A DNA stretch of 64,000 nucleotides, taken from SIG452 sp045631485 (GTDB lineage: Bacteria; Bacillota; Clostridia; UMGS1840). The notes beneath the pieces are model-generated. The model was not told the DNA's origin, did no database searches, and saw nothing but the letters and a program-made list of their open reading frames with translations. Position numbers and translations under genes: made by a program. The stretch spans positions 62,001-126,000 of the forward strand of contig JAZQUU010000038.1 in the NCBI GenBank assembly GCA_045631485.1, written 5' to 3'. This document shows, in pieces, positions 45,345 to 54,333 of this stretch; positions within the stretch are counted from its first letter, which is position 1, and each line of letters begins with the position of its first letter.

Positions 45345-46310
45345 TTACCATAAGCCATAGTCGCTGAATTTACCCGAGATATAGTTGGTGGTTAAAATCA
45401 GCACAAACGCTATTACATTTTTAAACAAGCCAATCGCAGTGGAGTAACTGTATTGCATACCCTCCAGACCAACACGGTAAACATAAGTGGATAAAACATC
45501 TCCCACACTGTAAACCGCCGGATTGTATAAATTGAAAATCTGGTCAAAATCATCATTTACAATTCCGCCAACCGCAAAGATAAACATAATCACAATAACA
45601 TTTGCAATAGAAGGCAATGTAATATGTAGAGTTTGCTTCAACCGACCAGCTCCATCCAAAGTTGCAGCTTCATATAATTCAGTATCCACAGAGCTTAATG
45701 CAGCCAGATAAATAATGGAACTCCATCCCACTTCCTTCCATAGTGATAAAATCACAAGCATCGGACGGAACCACTCTTTATCAGCAAGAAAATAAATTGG
45801 CTTTATCCCCATACTTACCAGCAAACTGTTGATAGGTCCTGTAGATGGAGACAATAATGATTGTGCTACACCGGCTAATACAACCCAAGATAAGAAATGC
45901 GGTAAATATGATACTGTCTGCACGGTCTTTTTAAACCGCAAAATTCGTACTTCATTTAAAAGCAATGCAAAAATAATCGGCATCGGAAAGCAAATTAACA
46001 ATTTTAATCCGCTGATAATAAGTGTGTTTTTAAACACGCGCCAGAACTCCGGGTTGGAAAGCGCCATTTCGTAGTATTTAAATCCAACCCAAGGACTTGC
46101 GGCAATCCCATCTAAAATTTTAAAATCCTTAAAGCTGATAACAAGACCATACATCGGCATATAACAAAATACGATGTAATAAATCAACCCTGGTATCAGC
46201 ATCAGAAGAAACGCCTTGTTCACTTTGACCGAATGAAGAAAACGTTTGAATTTACCTTGTGAACCATATTCCAAAGGAATTGCTTCCGTTGAAGTAACAT
46301 TCTTGGTCAT
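45345..46310 (-). CDS. sugar ABC transporter permease (LplB type)
   Basis: A 321-residue protein with a short cytoplasmic N-terminus and six membrane segments (FLLMLIPGLIYYIVFCYMPM is the first). The EAA loop reads ELYEAATLDGAGRLKQTLHITLP. LplB proteins typically open the permease pair and end near SDYGLW, as here. It is co-transcribed with the LplC-type partner. Confidence 0.93.
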   Translation of the reverse strand: MTKNVTSTEAIPLEYGSQGKFKRFLHSVKVNKAFLLMLIPGLIYYIVFCYMPMYGLVISFKDFKILDGIAASPWVGFKYYEMALSNPEFWRVFKNTLIISGLKLLICFPMPIIFALLLNEVRILRFKKTVQTVSYLPHFLSWVVLAGVAQSLLSPSTGPINSLLVSMGIKPIYFLADKEWFRPMLVILSLWKEVGWSSIIYLAALSSVDTELYEAATLDGAGRLKQTLHITLPSIANVIVIMFIFAVGGIVNDDFDQIFNLYNPAVYSVGDVLSTYVYRVGLEGMQYSYSTAIGLFKNVIAFVLILTTNYISGKFSDYGLW

Positions 46311-46328
46311 TTTCGCGCCTCCTTTCCT

Positions 46329-48947
46329 TTATTCATTCCAATTATTATACACGATCACAGTAGTTGTCTGACCGGTTCCTACACTCAAAAACACCTTGGA
46401 ATAATTCACAGCATCCAGTTTCCTGGGAACTATTTCATCAATGGAACCTACAGAAATCTTATTGTTTGCTACGTTCACTGATGTTACAGACGCACCGGCC
46501 AATGAGAACAAATACTTTGTGCCGTTTACAGACACTTCTGCCAGGTTTCCACTCATTCTCTCAACCGTGCCGAATACTTTTTCATTTGACCAGCCATGTT
46601 CACTAATCCATTCGGGACGTTCACTGATTCCAGTGTTCTTCACATAAGGTAATACCTTACAGATTATCTCGATTTCATTTTTATAATTGGTGTCGTAATA
46701 AATAATGTCTCCCGCCTGTAATTCGGAAAAAGGAATCTCAGTTTGTGTGCGGTTGGGATAGAGAACCTTGCGTACATTGATTTTGCCGGCTTCTTTTCCC
46801 ATCAGTCTTAATTCCTGCCCGTTGGTTATGAGCGTAAATACCGGAACCTGCTCTTCATCATCATTCACACCCACTGAAATCTGTTTAATGATAGCAATCG
46901 GTGTGTCATAAGCAAGAGGCATATTGCCACTAGCCCCCTCTTGCACCTTCATCACAATGGCATCCGGTGTCATGGTGTCTCCTGCGTTATATCCTGCAAC
47001 AGTATAAGCTGTTTTATCAACCAGAGACTCTGCGGTAATCAACTTACACTCATCCGCATCTCCATTCACAATGTAGAATATGGGCGCCTCTGAATCAATG
47101 AAAAATCCTTCCGTTTCATACAATCCAAAGATATTTGCCAATACCGAGAAAGATCGTTCCCCTTCTGAGTAGTCAGGCGTTAAATAGGGAGAATCTGCTT
47201 GTGGTGTATAGATTTTATTCACCAGGCCATCCAGATTTGTAGTATACAAAATCAGCGTATTCGCATCTGCTCCCTGTGGACAGATCCGGCTATATACGGT
47301 TGATGCATCTAATTTTCCTTCTTCGTTAAAAACGATTTTTTCTGTGCTTTCGAAAATTTCTATCTCGCCGCTCTGCGTAAGCATTTTCAGTCTAATCTGA
47401 CTGCTAAACCCATTCTTTGGTGCGATTTGGAATAAGTAAGCATATCCACCATTTACAAATTCAGATTGTTCGGCAGTCACGATTCTGCCTTGACTGTCAA
47501 TCCGGAATTGGTAGTTCCCACCGATTTTTTCAGAAATATTGGTCATTTTGGGATTCAGGCGATATACAGCTTCCCCAATTGTTACCGTCTGATCCTCACT
47601 GCTGTATTCCGTAATTTCGCCCTGTACCGTTTTGGAAGATGCTTCAATACGGATATATTTCTGATCTCTGCTTTCGGTTACCAAAAGAATATCCCACTCT
47701 TTGAGTGAGCTGAACAAAGCAGATTTTCCATCTTTGAAAATTTCAACGATTCTGGGCGTTGTTCCATCACAGTTAACAGGTAACCCACCTAACTTGTCTG
47801 TAACAACGGATGTTCGGGTATTTGCGCCGGCTACCATAGCGGTTCTCCAACTAAACACCTTCACCAGATCAATTCTATTGTCGTTGTTATCATCAATTAA
47901 TACTACTTCCCCGTCCGTGGGAATCAAATCATTTTTCACAAGCTGACCGGAAAGAACCTTCCCATTTACAAAAACAACAGCACCATCTATATTTTTGGTT
48001 TGTGTCCGGTCTTTCTCGTCGGAATAGACAAACTTTCTTGTGTTGAATGATGGGTCTGATCCCAAGATATCATCACTTACTACTGTAAGAATCTCACTGT
48101 TTTGATTCGCCAATTTGCAGTAGAGAAGTTCCGGTTTTTCTTCTGTGGTTATTTCATAATAGTACCAGACATCGCGTCCTAAGAAGTCATTGTACTCCGT
48201 GGTAGAAGTGGTATAGATTTTATCCTCAATACTGATTTCGTTCTGACCGCAGGTTGCATTTCCCAAAAGACTGGAAATAGCATTGGATTGAATCCTTCCC
48301 CGTTCTTTGGCAACCCCCAGAGTAATTTCCATGAGCCTTTTGTTCTGACTGGAATGGGTTGCTTCATTATTTTTCACTCCGTCAAATTCCATCGCTTCGG
48401 CCTCTAATGTGTTCAGTAGCATTTTAGCAACCTGACCGCGAGTCAATTCTGCACTACTGCCAATGCCAGAGAGAATTTTATGTTCCGATGCAACCGCCAT
48501 ATATCCTGCCGGGTATCCCCCCTTGGCAATTGCTTTCTGCTCATAACCCAGCATTTGAACCATAACCTTACTTGCTTGCTGGAGCGTTACCTTACTATCC
48601 GGATTGAACAATCCTTCATATCCGACCATCAGTTTCATATTGGTTGCATGGGCAATATACGGAGTTGCCCAATAGGTTTTCGGAACATCATGGTAAAAAA
48701 CATCTTCCGGAACAACTGATTCATCAAAACCCATTGCACCAACACATAGCATCGCCAGCTCTGCTCTTGTAACAGGTTCATCGAGTAAAAATGTTCCGTT
48801 TTTATAGCCCTTGATCACACCAATTGCTTTCAGAATGGCTATTTCTTCGGAAAAATCTGATGTATTCTCCTGTGCATAGCTATGAAAACCTACGCCCATA
48901 GAGAAGCATAGCACCATGCATAAAATCATAGCAAAAATTCTTTTCAT
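46329..48947 (-). CDS. large SLH-domain cell-surface protein
   Basis: From ATG 48947 (GGAGG eight bases upstream) the protein has 872 residues. A signal peptide (MKRIFAMILCMVLCFSMGVGFHSYA) is followed by three N-terminal SLH-like motifs (VIKGYKNGTFLLDEPVTRAELAM; YWATPYIAHATNMKLM; GLFNPDSKVTLQQASKVM), which should bind cell-wall polymers. The remaining about 670 residues are beta-rich with no recognised enzyme motif. It sits between another SLH protein and the permeases, so it is probably a structural or binding part of the polysaccharide-capture surface. Confidence 0.85.
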   Translation of the reverse strand: MKRIFAMILCMVLCFSMGVGFHSYAQENTSDFSEEIAILKAIGVIKGYKNGTFLLDEPVTRAELAMLCVGAMGFDESVVPEDVFYHDVPKTYWATPYIAHATNMKLMVGYEGLFNPDSKVTLQQASKVMVQMLGYEQKAIAKGGYPAGYMAVASEHKILSGIGSSAELTRGQVAKMLLNTLEAEAMEFDGVKNNEATHSSQNKRLMEITLGVAKERGRIQSNAISSLLGNATCGQNEISIEDKIYTTSTTEYNDFLGRDVWYYYEITTEEKPELLYCKLANQNSEILTVVSDDILGSDPSFNTRKFVYSDEKDRTQTKNIDGAVVFVNGKVLSGQLVKNDLIPTDGEVVLIDDNNDNRIDLVKVFSWRTAMVAGANTRTSVVTDKLGGLPVNCDGTTPRIVEIFKDGKSALFSSLKEWDILLVTESRDQKYIRIEASSKTVQGEITEYSSEDQTVTIGEAVYRLNPKMTNISEKIGGNYQFRIDSQGRIVTAEQSEFVNGGYAYLFQIAPKNGFSSQIRLKMLTQSGEIEIFESTEKIVFNEEGKLDASTVYSRICPQGADANTLILYTTNLDGLVNKIYTPQADSPYLTPDYSEGERSFSVLANIFGLYETEGFFIDSEAPIFYIVNGDADECKLITAESLVDKTAYTVAGYNAGDTMTPDAIVMKVQEGASGNMPLAYDTPIAIIKQISVGVNDDEEQVPVFTLITNGQELRLMGKEAGKINVRKVLYPNRTQTEIPFSELQAGDIIYYDTNYKNEIEIICKVLPYVKNTGISERPEWISEHGWSNEKVFGTVERMSGNLAEVSVNGTKYLFSLAGASVTSVNVANNKISVGSIDEIVPRKLDAVNYSKVFLSVGTGQTTTVIVYNNWNE

Positions 48948-48960
48948 CCTACACACCTCC

Positions 48961-50685
48961 TTAATTCAATTGCAAAAGCTGATATATCATTTTGGCAGAC
49001 TGGGCACGGGTTGTTGACCCAAAAGGATTAAATCTGCCATTTTCATCGCCATTGATAATCGTGCCGGATATGGTTGTTACCGCTTCTTTAGCAAATCCGG
49101 ATATCATATCGTTATCTACAAATTCCATACTTCCGGAAAGGTTTTTTCCAAGTATTTTGGTGCAACGGTATATCATCGTTGCAGCTTCTTCACGGGTAAT
49201 CTGTTCTCCGCTACCAAAATAATCACCCTTGCCGTTTACAATACCGTTTTCATAAGCACTCGCTACATAAGGATAATACCAGCTGTTTTCTGTCACATCG
49301 ATAAAAGCACATTGGCTGTTTTCATTATATAACCCCATCGCCAACACCAGAATTTTTACAAATTCTTCTCTGCTGACCGATTTATCCGGTTGAAAACTAC
49401 CGTCTGGATATCCACTGAGAACACCTTTCCCAGTCAAATCATTAATTGCAGGAGAAGCCCAATGTGCATTTGACACATCGCTGAATTTTATCGGTTCTGT
49501 TGCTTCAGGAGTCGGTATGGGAGCCACGACGCTCACGCCTCCTCCACCTCCACCGCCAATATTCTCTTGCGGTCTGGAATACTTGGTAATCAATGTGGTA
49601 AGCTGACTTTTGACACTGGATTTATCGGTAAAATTGATTAAAACGAATTCCCGAAGCAAGTTGGTTCGTTTTGCATCTGATAATTGGTTCAACCGACTCA
49701 AATCAGTAAGATTCAGTTCTGTTTGATAAGCTGTGAGAACATCATCTACCGTTTGCCAGTCTGCTGTATTTACACTAGATAGAATGACACTGTCCCCAAA
49801 AACCGTACGCGCTTCCGTCAAGGAGGAAATTGCTCTCAATTTGGAGAGTACAAACTGTAACGGAGCCTTATCCCCACTGTTATATAAGAATTTCAGGTAG
49901 GTATATCCGTAGGACCCGCTTAAATCAAGCGCAAGTCTCGGATCATTTGCTTCGATAATTGCAATCAGCTCCGCCTCCGAGGCATCTTTTATGCTTTGCA
50001 GAAAACTAGCGTCCTCTCTCTCGGAAATTTCTTCCTCTGCTCTTTGTTCAATCGCCGATTTTAATGTATTAATAATTGTCGTTACATTTGGAAAGGTTTG
50101 CCCAGCAACAGAAGCATGAACCGGTGTTTTGTTATTTAGTTGATGATACAAGGTTAAATCTAAACCAAGATAATTGTTTAACGGCTTATCATTAATCAGT
50201 ATTTCACCTGATAGCAATTTCCCCACTGTATCTGCAGATGCTGTTGCTATCGTTGTGATGATTGTGTTTTCTATGGTTTCTGTTGGAAATAAAAACACTT
50301 GTGACTGTTTCTGAGTGTATGCTACATACACAATATGTTCATTCTCATTCCAAGTTGTCAACGGAAGACAAGTAACAGAAAAGCTTCCTTGCTGATCTGT
50401 TGTGCTCTGAATAAAAAAGTCCACATTGGTCAAAAAATTCTCATTCGTGATGCTACCGAGAGAAACAGAGCTATCTTTTAAAATGAGAAGAAAAAAATTC
50501 GTTTCTGCATTGACCGGCAACCGTCCGCATATTACCACGGTTCCCGCAGTTGTATCAGGAACCACATTGATGGAAATAGTTTCCCCGCTATCTGTCAAAG
50601 CTGTGATGTCGCTTGCATATATAAGATTTGTAAATAAAAGTGTCAACGTGAGTGACAACAAAATAATCTTCTTCCATATTTGCAT
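48961..50685 (-). CDS. SLH-domain surface protein with C-terminal anchor
   Basis: From ATG 50685 (GGAGG eight bases upstream) the protein has 574 residues. It has a signal peptide (about 1-24), a beta-rich region to about 160, a helical central part, a seven-glycine linker near 390, and three C-terminal SLH motifs (HWASPAINDLTGKGVLSGYPDGSF; WYYPYVASAYENGIVNGKG; TISGTIINGDENGRFNPFG). No catalytic motif is visible. First gene of the long operon, so it may be the most highly expressed surface component. Confidence 0.85.
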   Translation of the reverse strand: MQIWKKIILLSLTLTLLFTNLIYASDITALTDSGETISINVVPDTTAGTVVICGRLPVNAETNFFLLILKDSSVSLGSITNENFLTNVDFFIQSTTDQQGSFSVTCLPLTTWNENEHIVYVAYTQKQSQVFLFPTETIENTIITTIATASADTVGKLLSGEILINDKPLNNYLGLDLTLYHQLNNKTPVHASVAGQTFPNVTTIINTLKSAIEQRAEEEISEREDASFLQSIKDASEAELIAIIEANDPRLALDLSGSYGYTYLKFLYNSGDKAPLQFVLSKLRAISSLTEARTVFGDSVILSSVNTADWQTVDDVLTAYQTELNLTDLSRLNQLSDAKRTNLLREFVLINFTDKSSVKSQLTTLITKYSRPQENIGGGGGGGVSVVAPIPTPEATEPIKFSDVSNAHWASPAINDLTGKGVLSGYPDGSFQPDKSVSREEFVKILVLAMGLYNENSQCAFIDVTENSWYYPYVASAYENGIVNGKGDYFGSGEQITREEAATMIYRCTKILGKNLSGSMEFVDNDMISGFAKEAVTTISGTIINGDENGRFNPFGSTTRAQSAKMIYQLLQLN

Positions 50686-50721
50686 TACGGATACCTCCAA
50701 AAATATACATTTTATATATTA

Positions 50722-50750
50722 AGTTTAACAGAACTCCGTTTCTGTGTCCA
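50722..50750 (-). promoter_or_regulatory. promoter of the SLH-transport-lyase operon
   Basis: Minus-strand TGGACA (50750-50745) and TAAACT (50727-50722), 17-base spacer, 37 bases before the first start codon. Both boxes are imperfect, as expected for an activator-dependent promoter. Confidence 0.6.
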
Positions 50751-50794
50751 CCGGAAAAAAAATGAAATTTCCTTGAATTTATAACAGAATAAAA

Positions 50795-50825
50795 TTTTAT
50801 AGGTTTCATAAATTTTTATAGGTTT
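50795..50825 (-). promoter_or_regulatory. direct-repeat activator site, likely bound by the AraC-type regulator
   Basis: TTTTATAGGTTT occurs twice on the plus strand (50795-50806 and 50814-50825), 19 bases apart and within a wider similar context. It lies about 45 bases upstream of the -35 box. AraC-type proteins bind direct half-sites about two helical turns apart at such positions. Confidence 0.55.
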
Positions 50826-50833
50826 TTCCATAA

Positions 50834-50867
50834 AAAATGCGCCATTCTGCAAAGAATGGCGCATTTT
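50834..50867 (-). terminator. terminator of the AraC-type regulator gene
   Basis: Perfect 15-bp stem AAAATGCGCCATTCT/AGAATGGCGCATTTT with a GCAA loop; on the minus strand TTTTTT follows. It insulates the regulator from the operon it probably controls. Confidence 0.9.
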
Positions 50868-50873
50868 GCCTAT

Positions 50874-53036
50874 TTATCTATTCAGTTTTCTGTATTGCCC
50901 CGGCGTGGTTCCATACTTAGCCTTGAACAGTTTCGTAAAGTAGGTTTCATTGGAATATCCAATCTGTTCAGCTATCTCCGACATTGAGAATTTTGTACTG
51001 CAAAGAAGTTCAGTTGCCTTTTCCAATTTTTTATCCGCCAGGAAAGTTGAAAAATTCGTTCCTGTTTCATCCTTAAAAATTCTGCTGAGATATGTCGGAC
51101 TGATATTCATCGCATCGGCAACGCTGTTTAAAGAAATATTTTTTCCGATATTAGAAACAACATACTCCTCCACTCTCCCTATCAAACGCCCCTGCCTATC
51201 AGACGTTTTTACAGAATCTTTTTTGAATGTTTCCAAAGCGAAACCAAAACGGATTTCATATTCATCTACAGTTTTCACCGGATCAGAATCAGCAAGCAAC
51301 TCTGAAATTTCTACATTTCCACTAAGCTTTCCTTTTTCTTTGCCAATTCTATAAATAACAGATTGTATTTGAAAAAGGAGTCCTTTTGCCGTTGCAACTG
51401 AATATTTCCCCTCGCGTATTGCAGAAATAATCTTTTCAACCTCTTCAGAAAATTCATCAATTTGCCCCATCCGAAGCCGTTTTTCCAAGTCACTTTGCTC
51501 TTTTGCAGAAAGCATCTCAAAATCATTGCCCCATTTTTTCAGATCGTCGAATGTGAATATACAGCCATATCCAAAAATATAGCGATATTCCAACAACTGA
51601 TATACAGAATCGCTCATGCTTCTGATTTTTTGAATACGATCCACATCATCGCTGATTACAATATTAAAAGAAATTCCGATGTTTTCCTTTAATTTTCTTA
51701 GCAGAGTCTCACCCAATGCAAGAACCTCTTCTTTCGAGATGTCGGTATTATAAATCACCGCAACTTGTGATAACGTTTCTGATGCACACATCACAGTGCC
51801 ATATTCTGACAGTATCTCTTTGACATTTTCTTTGGAAACTTTGGCGATATTCTTCTTTTCTGTAAAGTAAATATCATTCAAAGCAAGATGCGAAGCCTCA
51901 AGCATTAAAACATAAAATTTCTTTTGTTCAAATTGCGCATCCAAAATCGAACGGCGAGTGGTAATATCCTCATCTTCGCTGAGATTGCCGTGCACAATAT
52001 CGTGAACAAACTTCCCCTCTAAGAAGGTTGCATTTTTTAACATCGGCTTCGTTAACCAACGGCTGATGTAGCGTGAACTAACAAACACAATCACCAACAT
52101 TCCAAACATAATCAAAAGACTATAAATTTGTAAAATCTGGAGTCGGTCGGCATATGCTTGCTTCGAAAACAAAACGGCATATCTCATATTGCTTTTTTGA
52201 GATTTCACCCACACGACGTCTTGCTTCTCTGCGTTAATCTCCATAGAAAATGTGCCGTCATCCTGTTCAAACATCCGATGATCAAATTGAAGAGTGCCTT
52301 GTTTGAGTACATTCTTATCGCTGTGAGACAATAATGTTCCATCCTCAGAAATAACAGCTATATTACCACTTTTGGCAAATTTATTATTGACTTCCTTAAC
52401 CACCTTGTCAGAATCAATATTGATAGCAACAAAGCCATCATAATTATCATAACTCATTGCAGGAATTAACTGCACATAGGTGATAATATCATTGCGATTC
52501 TGAGCAGGGGAAATCCAAAACTGACGTTTATTGCCCTTCTTGATTATTTGATAAATATCAGCGATATTGCCATAGCTGTCATACCGCGCTGTTTGAGTCA
52601 AACCTTCGTTGGAACTGATTACAGCATCATTCTTTAAGCTATAAATGCAAATGGAATCCATAAATGAATTTTTGTTTTCAATATTCGCCATAAAATCAAT
52701 CAAATAATAATAAGATTTCATAGAGCAGTTATCATTTTTAAAAAAATCCTGCAACCGCTGATCATTTTCAATATCGATGAAGTTATCGTTTATGACTGTT
52801 TGAATATTTTCTAAAATATACATATCAACATATGTCGCTAACTGCGATAAAACTCCCAAATTAGCGTTATAAACTTCTTTTTTTACAATGTCATTTGCGC
52901 CCGCAAACAAACCTGCAGAAACCAATATTACGATACTCAAAGAAAACGCCATAATAATGGCAGTAACTCTTTTTAAATATCTGTTTTCATTTGTAATTCT
53001 AAATGGAATCTTCCAGCGGAAACGATTATTTTTCAT
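50874..53036 (-). CDS. membrane-bound sensor AraC-family transcriptional regulator
   Basis: The 720-residue protein has a first membrane helix at about 24-46, an extracellular sensor domain (Cache-like) of about 250 residues, a second membrane helix near 300-320, a cytoplasmic linker, and a C-terminal AraC HTH pair (ISLNSVADAMNISPTYLSRIFKDETGTNFSTFL; FSMSEIAEQIGYSNETYFTKLFKAKYGTTPGQYRK). This one-protein design is common beside LplABC importers in Firmicutes. It probably senses polymer fragments outside and activates the adjacent operon through the direct repeats at 50795-50825. Confidence 0.92.
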   Translation of the reverse strand: MKNNRFRWKIPFRITNENRYLKRVTAIIMAFSLSIVILVSAGLFAGANDIVKKEVYNANLGVLSQLATYVDMYILENIQTVINDNFIDIENDQRLQDFFKNDNCSMKSYYYLIDFMANIENKNSFMDSICIYSLKNDAVISSNEGLTQTARYDSYGNIADIYQIIKKGNKRQFWISPAQNRNDIITYVQLIPAMSYDNYDGFVAINIDSDKVVKEVNNKFAKSGNIAVISEDGTLLSHSDKNVLKQGTLQFDHRMFEQDDGTFSMEINAEKQDVVWVKSQKSNMRYAVLFSKQAYADRLQILQIYSLLIMFGMLVIVFVSSRYISRWLTKPMLKNATFLEGKFVHDIVHGNLSEDEDITTRRSILDAQFEQKKFYVLMLEASHLALNDIYFTEKKNIAKVSKENVKEILSEYGTVMCASETLSQVAVIYNTDISKEEVLALGETLLRKLKENIGISFNIVISDDVDRIQKIRSMSDSVYQLLEYRYIFGYGCIFTFDDLKKWGNDFEMLSAKEQSDLEKRLRMGQIDEFSEEVEKIISAIREGKYSVATAKGLLFQIQSVIYRIGKEKGKLSGNVEISELLADSDPVKTVDEYEIRFGFALETFKKDSVKTSDRQGRLIGRVEEYVVSNIGKNISLNSVADAMNISPTYLSRIFKDETGTNFSTFLADKKLEKATELLCSTKFSMSEIAEQIGYSNETYFTKLFKAKYGTTPGQYRKLNR

Positions 53037-53060
53037 AATAACCTGCCCTCATTTTTCACA

Positions 53061-53177
53061 TTATGATTCTCTTTTCTCCCCTTTTAATGCTTTTTCCAAA
53101 GAATCATAAGGGATATAGTATGCCCTTTGGGGTTCTCTGTTTTCACTGATTGTACCCAATCGTTCGTATACTCTCAT
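53061..53177 (-). pseudogene. N-terminal fragment of a GH2 beta-galactosidase-like gene
   Basis: A 38-codon frame starts at ATG 53177 with GAGGAT upstream and runs to TAA. It reads YERLGTISENREPQRAYYIPY then DSLEKALKG, very like the conserved start of Firmicutes GH2 beta-galactosidases. The roughly 1000-residue remainder is missing; the AraC-type regulator starts 25 bases later. A deletion seems to have placed the regulator behind the old GH2 start signals. Just upstream (53192 to about 53290) another open remnant ends in FTFGQEVSVGITGYIK, possibly the tail of a further lost gene. Confidence 0.65.
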
Positions 53178-53295
53178 AAGATATCCTCACATTATTTGAT
53201 ATAGCCGGTAATACCTACCGAAACTTCCTGACCAAAAGTGAAAGTCTTCTGAATAGAAGGCCCATCAGAAGCATTTGCATGAAAGCCATGACTCA

Positions 53296-53324
53296 ATTAT
53301 ACCATACTCACTGTAAATTGTCAA
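53296..53324 (-). promoter_or_regulatory. consensus sigma-A promoter reading into the GH2 remnant and regulator
   Basis: Minus-strand TTGACA (53324-53319) and TATAAT (53301-53296) with a 17-base spacer, a perfect match. It may now drive the AraC-type regulator. Confidence 0.75.
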
Positions 53325-53796
53325 TTTCCTCAATTCCAAAAAACGATGTTTTTTGATTTTCTACCAAAATGTCCTTTGGCTTTACCGCTTTTCATCCTTC
53401 AGTTGTTCGTTCTGCCAAGACACCTCTTTCGAACTGCGACAAGCCGGATATGACAGTAAATAACAATGGATGCTGAACATCTCATCGAAAACTCATTACA
53501 GACAAAACAACAGAAACAACATAAATAAGGATCAATCAGTTTCCCGATTCATGTCATTTCAATTGTAAAAATACGGAATATCAACTAATTCAAGATAAAA
53601 AAATGCCAAAATATTCCTCAATTTTCCTTTAATAAACCCATCATAGTATAATTCATAATATCAAAACATCTCCGCCCCCTTATTGTAACACATTCTCACA
53701 AGCCATTCCCAACTGTTTTGCATCCAAAAATCAAAAGTACAATAAAAATTACTTCTAGAGCTTCATCCCCATCACTTTCCTCACAATTCAACAGCT
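53325..53796. other. 472-base stretch without a supported gene
   Basis: AT-rich sequence with stops in all frames. I see no convincing start, terminator or repeat. It separates the polysaccharide locus from the accessory region with gene fragments. Confidence 0.5.
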
Positions 53797-54036
53797 TCAC
53801 TCCGAAAACTGCAGAAGTTTTTTAATTTCTTGTCTTTTATAATCCGGAAGAGCATGGGAATAAACATTTCCGGTAAGTAAAATAGAGGAATGCCCCAAAA
53901 ACTGTTGCAATGCTTTTAAGGATGCGCCGCCCTCTAAACAACGAGTTGCAAAACTGTGGCAGAGTGTATGGGGTGTCACACCTTCCAACCCGCTGTTTTT
54001 CAATACTCTTGCCAAACTTCTGTTATAATTTGTGGG
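53797..54036 (-). pseudogene. C-terminal fragment of a tyrosine integrase
   Basis: The frame holds TNYNRSLARVLKNSGLEGVTPH, then TLCHSFATRCLEGG, LQQFLGHSS and NVYSHALPDYKRQEIKKLL, the catalytic end of a phage- or Tn916-type integrase. The N-terminal half is missing and the conserved HxLRH reads HTLCH, an Arg-to-Cys change that should inactivate it. It is cut at about 54036, where an unrelated glycosidase-like fragment starts on the other strand. Confidence 0.8.
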
Positions 54037-54037
54037 G

Positions 54038-54121
54038 ATGTACGCCTGGGCTTACGATGAAGACGGTTGGCCCAGCGGATTCGGAAATGGTTTGGTTAAC
54101 GAAAAAGGAATTAAATACTAG
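54038..54121 (+). pseudogene. glycosidase-like gene fragment
   Basis: Twenty-seven codons read MYAWAYDEDGWPSGFGNG and end at TAG. The WxYDEDGWPSGxxGG pattern occurs in large Firmicutes glycoside-hydrolase-like proteins, from memory. No upstream or downstream part is present. It abuts the integrase fragment, marking a rearrangement junction. Confidence 0.4.
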
Positions 54122-54184
54122 CAAAAATATTTAACACACGAAAAATTTAACGGCACAAAAAAATAAAACTAAAAACCGATGCCA

Positions 54185-54231
54185 ATCGTTGCATAATGGG
54201 TCATAACGTCCCAAAATGCAACGATTTTTTT
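54185..54231 (+). terminator. plus-strand terminator
   Basis: ATCGTTGCAT/ATGCAACGAT stem with an internal GGG/CCC pairing and a T7 run. It follows the gene fragment and was probably its original terminator. Confidence 0.75.
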
Positions 54232-54333
54232 ATTGATACTAACTGCTGTTGTTGTTATTTTTATGGTTCCAGGCATCTACCAGAATTTCAATTATTGCCA
54301 CCAACACCAGCTTGATATATCTCATCTTATCTT

